Source of the DNA: an uncultured Aquimarina sp.
Lineage (GTDB): Bacteria > Bacteroidota > Bacteroidia > Flavobacteriales > Flavobacteriaceae
Assembly (NCBI GenBank): GCA_947493495.1
Contig: CANLRN010000013.1
Span: 1 to 64,000 of the forward strand
Direction: 5' to 3'
DNA: 64,000 nt
The notes beneath the pieces were generated by a model. The model saw only the letters and a program-made list of their open reading frames with translations. It made no database searches and had not been told where the DNA came from. Position numbers and translations under genes: made by a program. This document shows positions 33,530-41,876 of the stretch, one piece after another. Position 1 is the stretch's first letter; the number at the start of each line of letters is the position of its first letter.

Positions 33530-35125
33530 ATGAAAAACACTATAGAGAATATTGTTACTTCTGTTTTAATCAAAAACCGTATCAGGAATTTTGATAAAAA
33601 AGACCTTGAACTACAATTACAAATTCATCCTAATTACCCAAGTTTTCAATCAGTAACAGATACCTTAGATTATTTTAACATTGATAATATTGCAGTAGAG
33701 GTTCCTATAGAAGCATTAGATCAATTACCCGAAAACTTTATATCGTTAATAAAAATAGATACAGCTAATGAGATAGTTTCTGTGTTAAAAAAGAATAATC
33801 AAATTGTACTTAAACATACTAGCTTAGATAAGAAAAATTATTCACTAGAAGAATTTAAAAAAGTTTGGATCCCAAAAGTTATTGCCGTTGAGCATAGTTC
33901 TACAGCTAATTTATTCTCTAAACAATTAGTATTGCAAAATGTATTGATTGGAGTATTAGCCCTAAGTATTTTAGCCATACTATTTACTAGAGTAATCACT
34001 GTGAGTCAGATATCGTTTTTACTTCTGTCAATCACTGGAATCGTTTTTAGTGTATTAGCTGTTAGAGAAAGTTTAGGAATACAATCGCAAACTATGCATC
34101 AATTCTGCACATCTATTGGCAGTTCTAATTGTAGTGAAGTAATTAATAATAAATCTGGCAAGTTATTAGATAACTTTTCATTAGCAGATGCTGGAGTGGT
34201 ATTCTTTAGTATTGTAACCTTATATCAGTTTATTTATGGGTATAACAGCACTTTATTACTCCCTACACTTGTAGGAATACCATTTATACTATATTCATTA
34301 TACTCGCAGGCTTTTGTGGTAAAGAAATGGTGTGCTATCTGCATTACGATCAGTTGTATTTCTATAGGTCTTACTGTTATTTCTTTACTGAGTCTTCCTT
34401 TTGATTTTAGTTTTTCTTTCTTATCTGGCTTTATATTACTTACTACATTATTCACACTTGGATATATCTATTTCAAGCAATATATGGTAGCAAGTAAAGA
34501 ATATAAAGTTCAAAATATAAAACTAAATCAGTTTAAAAGAGATGGACAAATATTTAATCACTTATTGAGTTTATCCGAAAAAATAGAAAATACCCATACA
34601 ATAGCTAATGAAATAGTTATAGGTAATTCAGATGCGCCGTTTAAAATTATTAGCCTTACCAATCCCATGTGCGGTTATTGCAAGGGTGCCTTCGAAGCGT
34701 ATACTAGAGTGTTGAAGACGATGAAAGATCAACTACAAATAATCATCCGCCTCAAAGTTTCATTGGATGACATGGAAAATCAAGCAACTCAGATTAGTCT
34801 ACGATTACTAGATATCTATCATACTGAAGGTGCTGATGGTTTTATAACCGCATATAGTGAATGGTTCTCTGATAGAACATTTAGTGTATGGATAAAAAAA
34901 TATGGTGAACCTACAAGAAGTATAATACACAAAGAAGTGTTGAACAAACAATATGAGTGGGCAGAGAAAAATAATTTATACTACACCCCTGCTTCTATTC
35001 TAAATGACACTTTATATCCAAAAAAATATAGTTATGATGAATTTTTTCATTTTACAAGTATGATGATTGAAAATCAAGATAGATTATCCATAGTATCAGA
35101 AGAACAAAAATCTGTAGATGTTTAA
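33530..35125 (+). CDS. C39-like / VKOR / thioredoxin fusion protein (disulfide-forming)
   Basis: A 531-residue protein with three parts. Residues ~1-125 resemble a peptidase C39-like fold seen in bacteriocin exporters (QIHPNYPSFQSVTDTLDYF) but lack the catalytic Cys, so it probably binds a leader peptide without cutting. Residues ~130-320 are a five-helix VKOR domain, with the loop pair Cys193/Cys201 (FCTSIGSSNC) and the CxxC Cys268/Cys271 (WCAIC). Residues ~355-515 are a DsbA-like thioredoxin domain with CGYC (Cys381/384) and a cis-Pro in TPAS. VKOR passes electrons from thiols to quinone, so the fusion can make disulfides on the outer side of the membrane. A Cys-rich peptide gene lies 74 bp downstream, the likely substrate. 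Confidence 0.87.
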   Translation: MKNTIENIVTSVLIKNRIRNFDKKDLELQLQIHPNYPSFQSVTDTLDYFNIDNIAVEVPIEALDQLPENFISLIKIDTANEIVSVLKKNNQIVLKHTSLDKKNYSLEEFKKVWIPKVIAVEHSSTANLFSKQLVLQNVLIGVLALSILAILFTRVITVSQISFLLLSITGIVFSVLAVRESLGIQSQTMHQFCTSIGSSNCSEVINNKSGKLLDNFSLADAGVVFFSIVTLYQFIYGYNSTLLLPTLVGIPFILYSLYSQAFVVKKWCAICITISCISIGLTVISLLSLPFDFSFSFLSGFILLTTLFTLGYIYFKQYMVASKEYKVQNIKLNQFKRDGQIFNHLLSLSEKIENTHTIANEIVIGNSDAPFKIISLTNPMCGYCKGAFEAYTRVLKTMKDQLQIIIRLKVSLDDMENQATQISLRLLDIYHTEGADGFITAYSEWFSDRTFSVWIKKYGEPTRSIIHKEVLNKQYEWAEKNNLYYTPASILNDTLYPKKYSYDEFFHFTSMMIENQDRLSIVSEEQKSVDV

Positions 35126-35199
35126 CTTAAATTTTGACAAATAGTACAATTTACCCCGCATTTTATATAAATATTTTTTAATTTTTAAAACCCGATGAT

Positions 35200-35394
35200 A
35201 TGTTACAACACGTATTAAATTTAAATGGAGTAAAATTACTCGAAAAACAAGATCAAAAAAATGTAAATGGTGGTAGAAGATCTAAACCGACTTCTTCAAA
35301 TTGTATAAATCAACCTAATGGAACTCGTTGCTTTTATAACAATCATCCAAATTGTCCAGGTCTATGTTCTAGTGGTTTTTGCAATCCTCTCTAG
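35200..35394 (+). CDS. Cys-rich peptide with double-glycine leader (bacteriocin/RiPP-like precursor)
   Basis: A 64-residue peptide. The leader (residues 1-25) is LNLNGVKLLEKQDQKNVNGG, matching the flavobacterial bacteriocin-type leader L-x-x-L-x-K-x-x-Q-K-x-I/V-x-G-G. The core (residues 26-64) is basic at its start (RRSK) and holds five Cys at 35, 44, 52, 56 and 61 plus many Asn, Pro and Gly. The odd number leaves one Cys free or allows dimer formation. Cutting after Gly-Gly by a C39 peptidase-exporter would be expected, but no such exporter is in the neighbourhood. The adjacent VKOR fusion could form the disulfides. Confidence 0.75.
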   Translation: MLQHVLNLNGVKLLEKQDQKNVNGGRRSKPTSSNCINQPNGTRCFYNNHPNCPGLCSSGFCNPL

Positions 35395-35416
35395 TCTCTT
35401 TTATCAATAAAATATT

Positions 35417-35501
35417 ATACCATTTCTACTATAAAATTTTCATTAGCAAGTATAAACGATGCTTTGCTTTTTTATTTATGATTTTAAAACAGAAATGGTA
35501 T
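35417..35501. terminator. Long hairpin after the Cys-rich peptide gene
   Basis: ATACCATTTCT at 35417-35427 and AGAAATGGTAT at 35491-35501 are exactly complementary, and inner A/T-rich segments add partial pairing. It sits 23 bp beyond the peptide stop and before the convergent permease gene, so it may end both transcripts. The 63-nt interior is long for a simple terminator. Confidence 0.5.
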
Positions 35502-35555
35502 GATATTTATAGTGAATAATTAAAAAAACTGGATAAAATTAGCATCTTAAATATG

Positions 35556-36668
35556 TTATTGTTTTACATCAAATGCATCTCTAAGGGCATTACCTATTAA
35601 CATAAATGCCATGACCATACTCATAATACCTAGTCCAGGTATAATTGCTAAATAAGCTTTACCAAGAATGATATATGAATAATGATCTTTGATCATCGCT
35701 CCCCAACTAGCCATCGGTGGTTGTGCACCTATCCCCAAAAAGCTAAGTCCACTCTCTATTAAAATTGCTCCTGCAAAATTAGCTGCGGCTATTACAATTA
35801 CTGGAGCTAAACTATTAGGTAAAATATGCTTCGTAACAATCCTAAAATGGGTGTATCCTAAAGTTTTTGCTGCAGTAATATACTGCATTTGTTTTACGCT
35901 TATTACCTGTCCTCTAACTACTCTAGCAACCTCTACCCACATAGTTAAACCAACTGCAATAAAAACTTGCCAAAACCCTTTGCCTAAAGCCAATGTAATA
36001 GCAATTACTAGCAGTAATGTAGGGATAGACCAAGTAACATTAATCAACCACATAATAATGATATCTACTTTACCCCCAAAGTATCCTGCCATAGCACCTA
36101 ATGTAATCCCCAAAAGCAAAGAAATTAAAACTGCCACAAATCCAATTGAAAAAGAAATACGTATGCCTACCAGCATTCTACTTAGCATATCTCTCCCGTA
36201 TTTATCTGTTCCCAATATGAATTTACGTTGTTTGATATATTGTGTTTCAATCTGCTCTTTGGTACTGTTATCAGGAAAATTACTTAGCGCTATGTTTTTA
36301 GAAACACCTATTAGTTCACCTTCTGTATAGGGTGTAACACTAAGAACAGAATCCATAAACTTATACTTCTCTATGGGAATTTCTGTATCCATACTTTTCT
36401 TTCCAAAAAATAGTTTGTCTAGATAAAGTTGATCCGTTACTATTTTAGAAGGTATGGTCAACATCTTTACAGAAAATCCAGGTTTTTTAGAATGGATAGA
36501 CAAGTGCATTTGATTCGCATTTCTAGAGTCATCTGGAGCAAATATATATGCGAAAACGGCTATAACACCACATGAAATTATAAACCAAAAACTCAAAACG
36601 CCCCAAAAATTTTTCCTAAATCTTTGGAGCGCTAATGCACTTAATGAATTTGATCTCGTTTGTTGCAT
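35556..36668 (-). CDS. Dipeptide/oligopeptide ABC transporter permease (OppC/DppC family)
   Basis: A 370-residue protein with an N-terminal OppC-type helix, a ~100-residue periplasmic insertion (residues ~45-145) larger than usual, then the five-helix permease domain. Signature elements are LGTDKYGRDMLSRMLVGIR and the ATPase-contacting EAA loop AKTLGYTHFRIVTKHILPNSLAPV. It would import peptides together with an OppB partner and ATPases; neither is adjacent. It lies 9 bp behind prc, with which it may be co-transcribed. Confidence 0.92.
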   Translation of the reverse strand: MQQTRSNSLSALALQRFRKNFWGVLSFWFIISCGVIAVFAYIFAPDDSRNANQMHLSIHSKKPGFSVKMLTIPSKIVTDQLYLDKLFFGKKSMDTEIPIEKYKFMDSVLSVTPYTEGELIGVSKNIALSNFPDNSTKEQIETQYIKQRKFILGTDKYGRDMLSRMLVGIRISFSIGFVAVLISLLLGITLGAMAGYFGGKVDIIIMWLINVTWSIPTLLLVIAITLALGKGFWQVFIAVGLTMWVEVARVVRGQVISVKQMQYITAAKTLGYTHFRIVTKHILPNSLAPVIVIAAANFAGAILIESGLSFLGIGAQPPMASWGAMIKDHYSYIILGKAYLAIIPGLGIMSMVMAFMLIGNALRDAFDVKQ

Positions 36669-36677
36669 TAAAGCATA

Positions 36678-38813
36678 TTAATTCTTTATAGTAAGTGGAT
36701 TCTTAGCTTTACGTATGTTATTAATCTTCATATCTTCTAAGACACTTAATGCTTCTTCTATGTATACATCTTTACTTAAACTTTTATGCCACCTTTTTCT
36801 TTTTTCTTCAAGGATGCTATCTTTTTTCATTAAATTCTTTTCGTATGGTAATGATTCAAAACTTAAGTTCGTGACATACTTATTTAACTTATCAAAACGT
36901 TCTGCTTGTTTTTCATTAAGCATAATATTAGCCTTATACTCACTATAATTTAATGAATATTTTTTTACATCTCTTTTTTCTCGAACCCATTTAGCATTTT
37001 CTTCGATAAGCTTTAATTGTTCATTTGCAGCCATACGAGCCTTGCTATTAGTTATGGTTTGTTCAAAATCTATATACCCATCCCATAACTCATAATCAGC
37101 AGCAGGGATTTTATCCCAAGGGAGCGGATTCTCTTGATCTTTTTCTCCTATATCAATATAGCTATAACGATCTGGAACAACAACATCACTTTTTACTCCT
37201 TCTAATTGTGTAGAACCACCATTAACACGATAAAATTTTTGAGTAGTTAATTTTAACGCTCCTAAGTCTCCAAAATCGTTACTACGCATCCATCGGTTAA
37301 GATCCATTACATTTTGCACAGTTCCTTTACCATATGTTTGCTTGCTTCCTATAATTATAGCTCTTTTGTAATCTTGCATTGCCGCTGCTAGTATTTCTGA
37401 AGCAGAAGCAGAAAGTTCATTAACCAGTATTACTAGAGGTCCATCCCAAAGTACATTTCTATCTTTATCACTAAGTACCTCTGGAGATTCACCTTTTGTT
37501 TTTACTTGTACAATAGGGCCTTTGTCTATAAACAATCCTGCAATATCCACAACAGTCTGTAAAGAACCACCTCCATTATCTCTAAGGTCTATCACCAGAC
37601 CTTCCATATTTTCTTCCTTAAGACGTATGATTTCTTGTTTTACATCTTTGGCTGCATTGCGCTGATTGTAGTCCTGCATATTAAAATAAAACTTAGGAAG
37701 ATTAATTACTCCGAATGTTTTATCGTTTTTCTTTACTGTAGAAGATTTTGCATATGTTTCTTCTAGTTCTACAACATCTCTTATGATATCGATATTATCG
37801 ATAGTTCCGTCTACTTTTTTGATGGTGAGAGTAACCTTAGTTCCTTTGGGGCCTTTGATCAGACTCACTGCATCATCAAGTCGCATCCCTACTATACTTA
37901 CAGGTTCTTGTTCATCCTCTTGCTTCACTTTCATGATCAAATCACCTACCTCTACTTTATTCCCTCTCCAGGCTGGACCACCAGAGATTATTTCTATAAT
38001 TTTTACATTATCATTCTTCTTTTGTAACCTTGCTCCAATTCCTTCTAATTTACCAGACATAGCAATATCAAAACGATCTTTGTCTTGAGGAGCAAAATAA
38101 AATGTATGAGGATCAAATTCCTCTACAATAGAATTGATATATATAGAAAACCAATCTTTTCTTTCGAGATCATCTGCAAATTCGAAATATTCTTTCAATG
38201 AGGTTTTCGTTATGTCTCTGGATTCTTTTTCAAGAACAACCCCAGTTTTTCTTTTGTAGTCTTTATTTTTAGTAATAGAATCTACTTGTTCATCAATCTT
38301 ATCATAATAACTGGATAGCGCATTAAATTTAAGCTGTAACCTCCAACGATTCTTCATTTCAGCTTTATCACTAGCATAAGGCAATTTTTCGTAATTAGTA
38401 TTGATGACTTCTTCTTTTTCGAAGTTGAATGGTTTATCCAATATTTCCTTGTACAATGCTCTAGCTTGTCTCATCCTCTCTTGTAGCCTATCATAGGTAA
38501 GATTGAAAAACAAGATTTCTTTATCTCTTATTTGATCATCGATAAGTGTTTCAAATTTTTTAAATTCTTCAATATCACTCTGATAAAAATATCTTTTTAA
38601 AGGATCTAAGGCATCTATGTAATCTGTAAAGACTTCCTTAGAGAAATCATCATTTATATCCTTAGCATCATAATGTCCTTTACTAAGAACATATGTTATT
38701 AGATCAATAAGAATTCGATCTTTATCTGGATCACCGTCCATTTTAGTGGTGAAGCTACATGAAGCAGCAGAAACAATTATGGTAAGCATCAATACCAAAA
38801 AACTCTTTTTCAT
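36678..38813 (-). CDS. prc: Tail-specific protease Prc (S41 family), lipoprotein-like N-terminus
   Basis: A 711-residue protein. The signal peptide ends in AASC (Cys19), so it may be lipid-anchored. Domains: an N-terminal helical region (residues ~30-230), PDZ (~240-330, EGIGARLQKKND...GGPAWRGNKVEVGDLI), the S41 catalytic domain with the Ser in NELSASASEILAAAMQDY and Lys in GSKQTYGKGTVQ, and a C-terminal helical tail. Tsp/Prc trims or degrades proteins by their C-termini in the periplasm. It transcribes away from surE. Confidence 0.95.
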   Translation of the reverse strand: MKKSFLVLMLTIIVSAASCSFTTKMDGDPDKDRILIDLITYVLSKGHYDAKDINDDFSKEVFTDYIDALDPLKRYFYQSDIEEFKKFETLIDDQIRDKEILFFNLTYDRLQERMRQARALYKEILDKPFNFEKEEVINTNYEKLPYASDKAEMKNRWRLQLKFNALSSYYDKIDEQVDSITKNKDYKRKTGVVLEKESRDITKTSLKEYFEFADDLERKDWFSIYINSIVEEFDPHTFYFAPQDKDRFDIAMSGKLEGIGARLQKKNDNVKIIEIISGGPAWRGNKVEVGDLIMKVKQEDEQEPVSIVGMRLDDAVSLIKGPKGTKVTLTIKKVDGTIDNIDIIRDVVELEETYAKSSTVKKNDKTFGVINLPKFYFNMQDYNQRNAAKDVKQEIIRLKEENMEGLVIDLRDNGGGSLQTVVDIAGLFIDKGPIVQVKTKGESPEVLSDKDRNVLWDGPLVILVNELSASASEILAAAMQDYKRAIIIGSKQTYGKGTVQNVMDLNRWMRSNDFGDLGALKLTTQKFYRVNGGSTQLEGVKSDVVVPDRYSYIDIGEKDQENPLPWDKIPAADYELWDGYIDFEQTITNSKARMAANEQLKLIEENAKWVREKRDVKKYSLNYSEYKANIMLNEKQAERFDKLNKYVTNLSFESLPYEKNLMKKDSILEEKRKRWHKSLSKDVYIEEALSVLEDMKINNIRKAKNPLTIKN

Positions 38814-39069
38814 ATTCTATTTTTTTGTTTTCAATGGTCAGATGGAATTTGCAAAAAATATTTTAGGGAAATATTCATTAAAATAATTTAGGCTTATTTC
38901 ATGCGCTCATCGTAAATTAGGGGTTCTAGCAAAATATATAAAAAATCGTGCCAATAAAGAGTAATAATACTAAAATTTTCTTAAAAGAACTAATATTATA
39001 TCCTCATCCTGACAAATAATATTTTTAGAACAAAAAAAATGTATTTTTACAAACGCGAAAAAACTGCAT

Positions 39070-39852
39070 ATGTTACAAAAAAAACCACTTATTTTAGTTA
39101 CTAATGATGATGGAATTACTGCGCCTGGTATTAGAACTCTAATTAGTATTGTAAATGAAATAGGTGATGTTTTTGTGGTGGCTCCAGATCGCCCACAAAG
39201 CGGAATGGGGCATGCTATTACAGTAAATAATACATTGTTCTGTGATCCGGTGACTATCGATAAAGATGCACCACAAAAAGAATATAGTTGTTCTGGTACT
39301 CCTGTAGATTGTGTGAAAATGGCAACAAGGCAGATTCTTGACCGTAAACCTGACTTATGCATAAGCGGAATTAATCACGGGTCTAACTCAGCAATTAACG
39401 TAATTTATTCTGGCACTATGAGCGCTGCTGTAGAAGCTGGTATTGAAGGTATTCCTGCTATTGGTTTTTCATTATGTGATTATAGTATAGATGCCAATTT
39501 TAACCCTTCGATAAAATTTATCAAATCAATAATTCTAAATGTACTTAAAAATGGGCTTCAGAAAGGAGTGGTTCTCAATATAAATATTCCTAATATAAAA
39601 GAAGATGAAATCAAAGGAATTAAGATATGTAGACAAGCCAATGCACATTGGGTAGAAGATTTTGATAAACGTACCAATCCAATGGGTAGGGATTATTATT
39701 GGCTTTCTGGTAAATTTATTAACGAGGATAAAGGTGAAGATACAGATGAATGGGCATTGCATAATGGATATATTTCTATTGTCCCCACACAATTTGACCT
39801 TACTGCACATCATTACATACAAGAACTAAATAATTGGGCGTTTGATGATTAA
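39070..39852 (+). CDS. surE: 5'/3'-nucleotidase SurE
   Basis: A 260-residue protein with the SurE signature near the N-terminus: LVTNDDGITAPGI (metal-binding Asp-Asp), APDRPQSGMGHAIT, and SGINHGSNSAINVIYSGTMSAAVEG-type loop. It removes phosphate from nucleoside monophosphates. It overlaps the next gene by 8 bp and begins a small operon through lpxB. Confidence 0.95.
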   Translation: MLQKKPLILVTNDDGITAPGIRTLISIVNEIGDVFVVAPDRPQSGMGHAITVNNTLFCDPVTIDKDAPQKEYSCSGTPVDCVKMATRQILDRKPDLCISGINHGSNSAINVIYSGTMSAAVEAGIEGIPAIGFSLCDYSIDANFNPSIKFIKSIILNVLKNGLQKGVVLNINIPNIKEDEIKGIKICRQANAHWVEDFDKRTNPMGRDYYWLSGKFINEDKGEDTDEWALHNGYISIVPTQFDLTAHHYIQELNNWAFDD

Positions 39853-40126
39853 AAAAGAAATTAGTATAGGTTTTTTTATAGGTATCCTTGCTAATGCTAT
39901 TGGTGTGGTATTGTACATTTTATTATTTTCTGATCTATCAATTATTGAAACCGTAAAAGCTGCTCAGGAAAATAATTTTTTAGGAAGTTTAATTGCTCTT
40001 GGAGCTATTTTAAATTTAGTTATTTTCTTTTTATTTTTAAAACAAAATAAACCATATAGAGCTCGTGGTGTACTTCTTGCTACATTGATAGCAGCAGTAT
40101 GTATTGCGATAAGTAAATTTGGATAA
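39845..40126 (+). CDS. Small membrane protein between surE and lpxB
   Basis: A 93-residue protein with three hydrophobic segments (SIGFFIGILANAIGVVLYILLF; FLGSLIALGAILNLVIFFLFL; GVLLATLIAAVCIAI). The ATG at 39845 is used rather than a TTG one codon earlier. A gene of this kind occurs in the same place (surE - small membrane protein - lpxB) in many Flavobacteriaceae. Function unknown. Confidence 0.85.
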   Translation: MIKKEISIGFFIGILANAIGVVLYILLFSDLSIIETVKAAQENNFLGSLIALGAILNLVIFFLFLKQNKPYRARGVLLATLIAAVCIAISKFG

Positions 40127-40145
40127 CGATGAACGTATTTATAAA

Positions 40146-41255
40146 ATGAAATACTACCTTATTGCCGGAGAAGCCTCTGGGGATTTACATGGGGCTAATC
40201 TTATGAAATCTATTCTAGAAAAAGATCCTACTGCAGAACTTAGGTTTTGGGGCGGTGATCTTATGAAAGCGGTTGGTGGTACCTTGGTACTACATTACAA
40301 AGAGCGAGCTTTTATGGGATTCTCTGAGGTGTTTTTTAATTTATTTAAAATTTTAGGTTTTATAAAACAATGTAAGAAAGATATTTTACGGTATCAACCT
40401 GATGCTGTTATTTTCATTGACAATTCAGGCTTTAATCTCCGTATAGCAAAGTGGGCTAAGCCTAAGGGATTTAAAACACATTATTATATTAGCCCTCAAG
40501 TCTGGGCTTCTAGGGCAGGAAGAGTAAAAACTATCAAATCGTATGTTGATCATATGTATGTGATCTTACCTTTTGTAAAAAGTTTTTATAAAAAATATGA
40601 TTACGATGTACATTTTGTAGGACATCCGCTTATTGATGCTGTTGCTAATCATAAACAAATAATGCCAGAAGATTTTAGGAAACAACATCAATTAGATGAG
40701 CGCCCTATTATAGCTGTACTTCCCGGAAGCAGAAAACAAGAAATCAAAAAAATGCTGGCAATTATGCTTAGTGTTGTTGATGATTTCCCGAAGTATCAAT
40801 TTGTTATTGCTGGAGCTCCAAGTCAGGAAATATCTGTTTATGACTCTTTTATAAAAAAAGATGCTATAAAATTGGTTATCAATCAGACGTATGACCTACT
40901 AAGCCTAAGTAATGCCGCTCTAGTAACATCTGGGACTGCTACTCTAGAGGCTGCTTTATTTAAAATACCGCAAGTAGTATGCTATAAGGGAAATGCCATT
41001 TCATATCAAATTGCTAAAAGAATTATCAATTTAGACTATATTTCTTTAGTGAACTTAATTATGGATAAGCCAGTGGTTACGGAATTGATCCAAAATGATT
41101 TTACTACAGAAAAGGTAAAAGATGAGTTAACTATTATTATAGATGATTATAAACGTGCAGTTATGTTCTTAGAATATTATGATCTGGAGCAAAAGTTAGG
41201 AGGTAAAGGTGCTAGCGACAAAACTGCCCATCTTATTGTTACCGCTGTTACATAA
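40146..41255 (+). CDS. lpxB: Lipid-A-disaccharide synthase
   Basis: About 369 residues, starting at the ATG before KYYLIAGEASGDLHG, the family N-terminal motif. Other signatures are GGDLMKAVG, VIFIDNSGFNLRIAKWAK, YYISPQVWAS, FVGHPL and LPGSRKQEIKKML, and later SGTATLEAAL. The enzyme couples UDP-diacylglucosamine and lipid X to form the disaccharide core of lipid A. It begins 19 bp after the small membrane gene. Confidence 0.96.
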   Translation: MKYYLIAGEASGDLHGANLMKSILEKDPTAELRFWGGDLMKAVGGTLVLHYKERAFMGFSEVFFNLFKILGFIKQCKKDILRYQPDAVIFIDNSGFNLRIAKWAKPKGFKTHYYISPQVWASRAGRVKTIKSYVDHMYVILPFVKSFYKKYDYDVHFVGHPLIDAVANHKQIMPEDFRKQHQLDERPIIAVLPGSRKQEIKKMLAIMLSVVDDFPKYQFVIAGAPSQEISVYDSFIKKDAIKLVINQTYDLLSLSNAALVTSGTATLEAALFKIPQVVCYKGNAISYQIAKRIINLDYISLVNLIMDKPVVTELIQNDFTTEKVKDELTIIIDDYKRAVMFLEYYDLEQKLGGKGASDKTAHLIVTAVT

Positions 41256-41266
41256 TACATATTCGA

Positions 41267-41779
41267 ATGCAAAAAATTATATACATAGTTCTTATTAGTT
41301 TATTAGTATCGTCTTGTGGTAGTTCTAAAAAACGTAGCTCCCGTACTGTCATAAAAACAAAAACTACAAAAACCCGTGCTACAAATACCTCCTCCAATAA
41401 AAAGATAAAAAGTATTATTCAATACGCAAAAACCTTTGACGGGACTCGTTATAAATATGGCGGGACCACTAAAAAGGGAATGGATTGTTCTGGTTTGGTA
41501 TATACTTCTTTCAAAAAAGAAGACATCATACTGCCCAGAACCTCGAGAAGTATGTCTACTCAGGGAACCAAAGTGTCTCTAAAAAATGTTGCTATTGGTG
41601 ATCTTCTTTTTTTTAAAACTAATAAAAATAAAAATGTTATTAATCACGTAGGATTAGTTACTTCAATTGGTAATGACATACGATTTATACACGCTTCTTC
41701 ATCTAGAGGAGTGACTATTTCTAGTTTAAAAGAACGATATTGGAGTAAATGTTTTGTTAGTATACGTAGAATTTTATAG
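41267..41779 (+). CDS. NlpC/P60 family lipoprotein peptidase
   Basis: A 170-residue protein. The signal peptide ends in VSSC (Cys17), followed by a Ser/Lys/Arg/Thr-rich linker. The NlpC/P60 domain has the catalytic Cys in GGTTKKGMDCSGLVY, His in NHVGLVTS and a third polar residue in FIHASSSRG. Such enzymes cut gamma-D-Glu-diaminopimelate bonds in peptidoglycan. It follows lpxB by 11 bp. A Spr/MepS-like cell-wall role is likely. Confidence 0.9.
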   Translation: MQKIIYIVLISLLVSSCGSSKKRSSRTVIKTKTTKTRATNTSSNKKIKSIIQYAKTFDGTRYKYGGTTKKGMDCSGLVYTSFKKEDIILPRTSRSMSTQGTKVSLKNVAIGDLLFFKTNKNKNVINHVGLVTSIGNDIRFIHASSSRGVTISSLKERYWSKCFVSIRRIL

Positions 41780-41876
41780 AAATACCTTATTTAGTGATCT
41801 ATTCTTTTCGATTTCTTTTTTTTATAAAAAGCGTATGCAAAGAATTTAATTGATTTTTTTTAATCGAGTAATAGCT

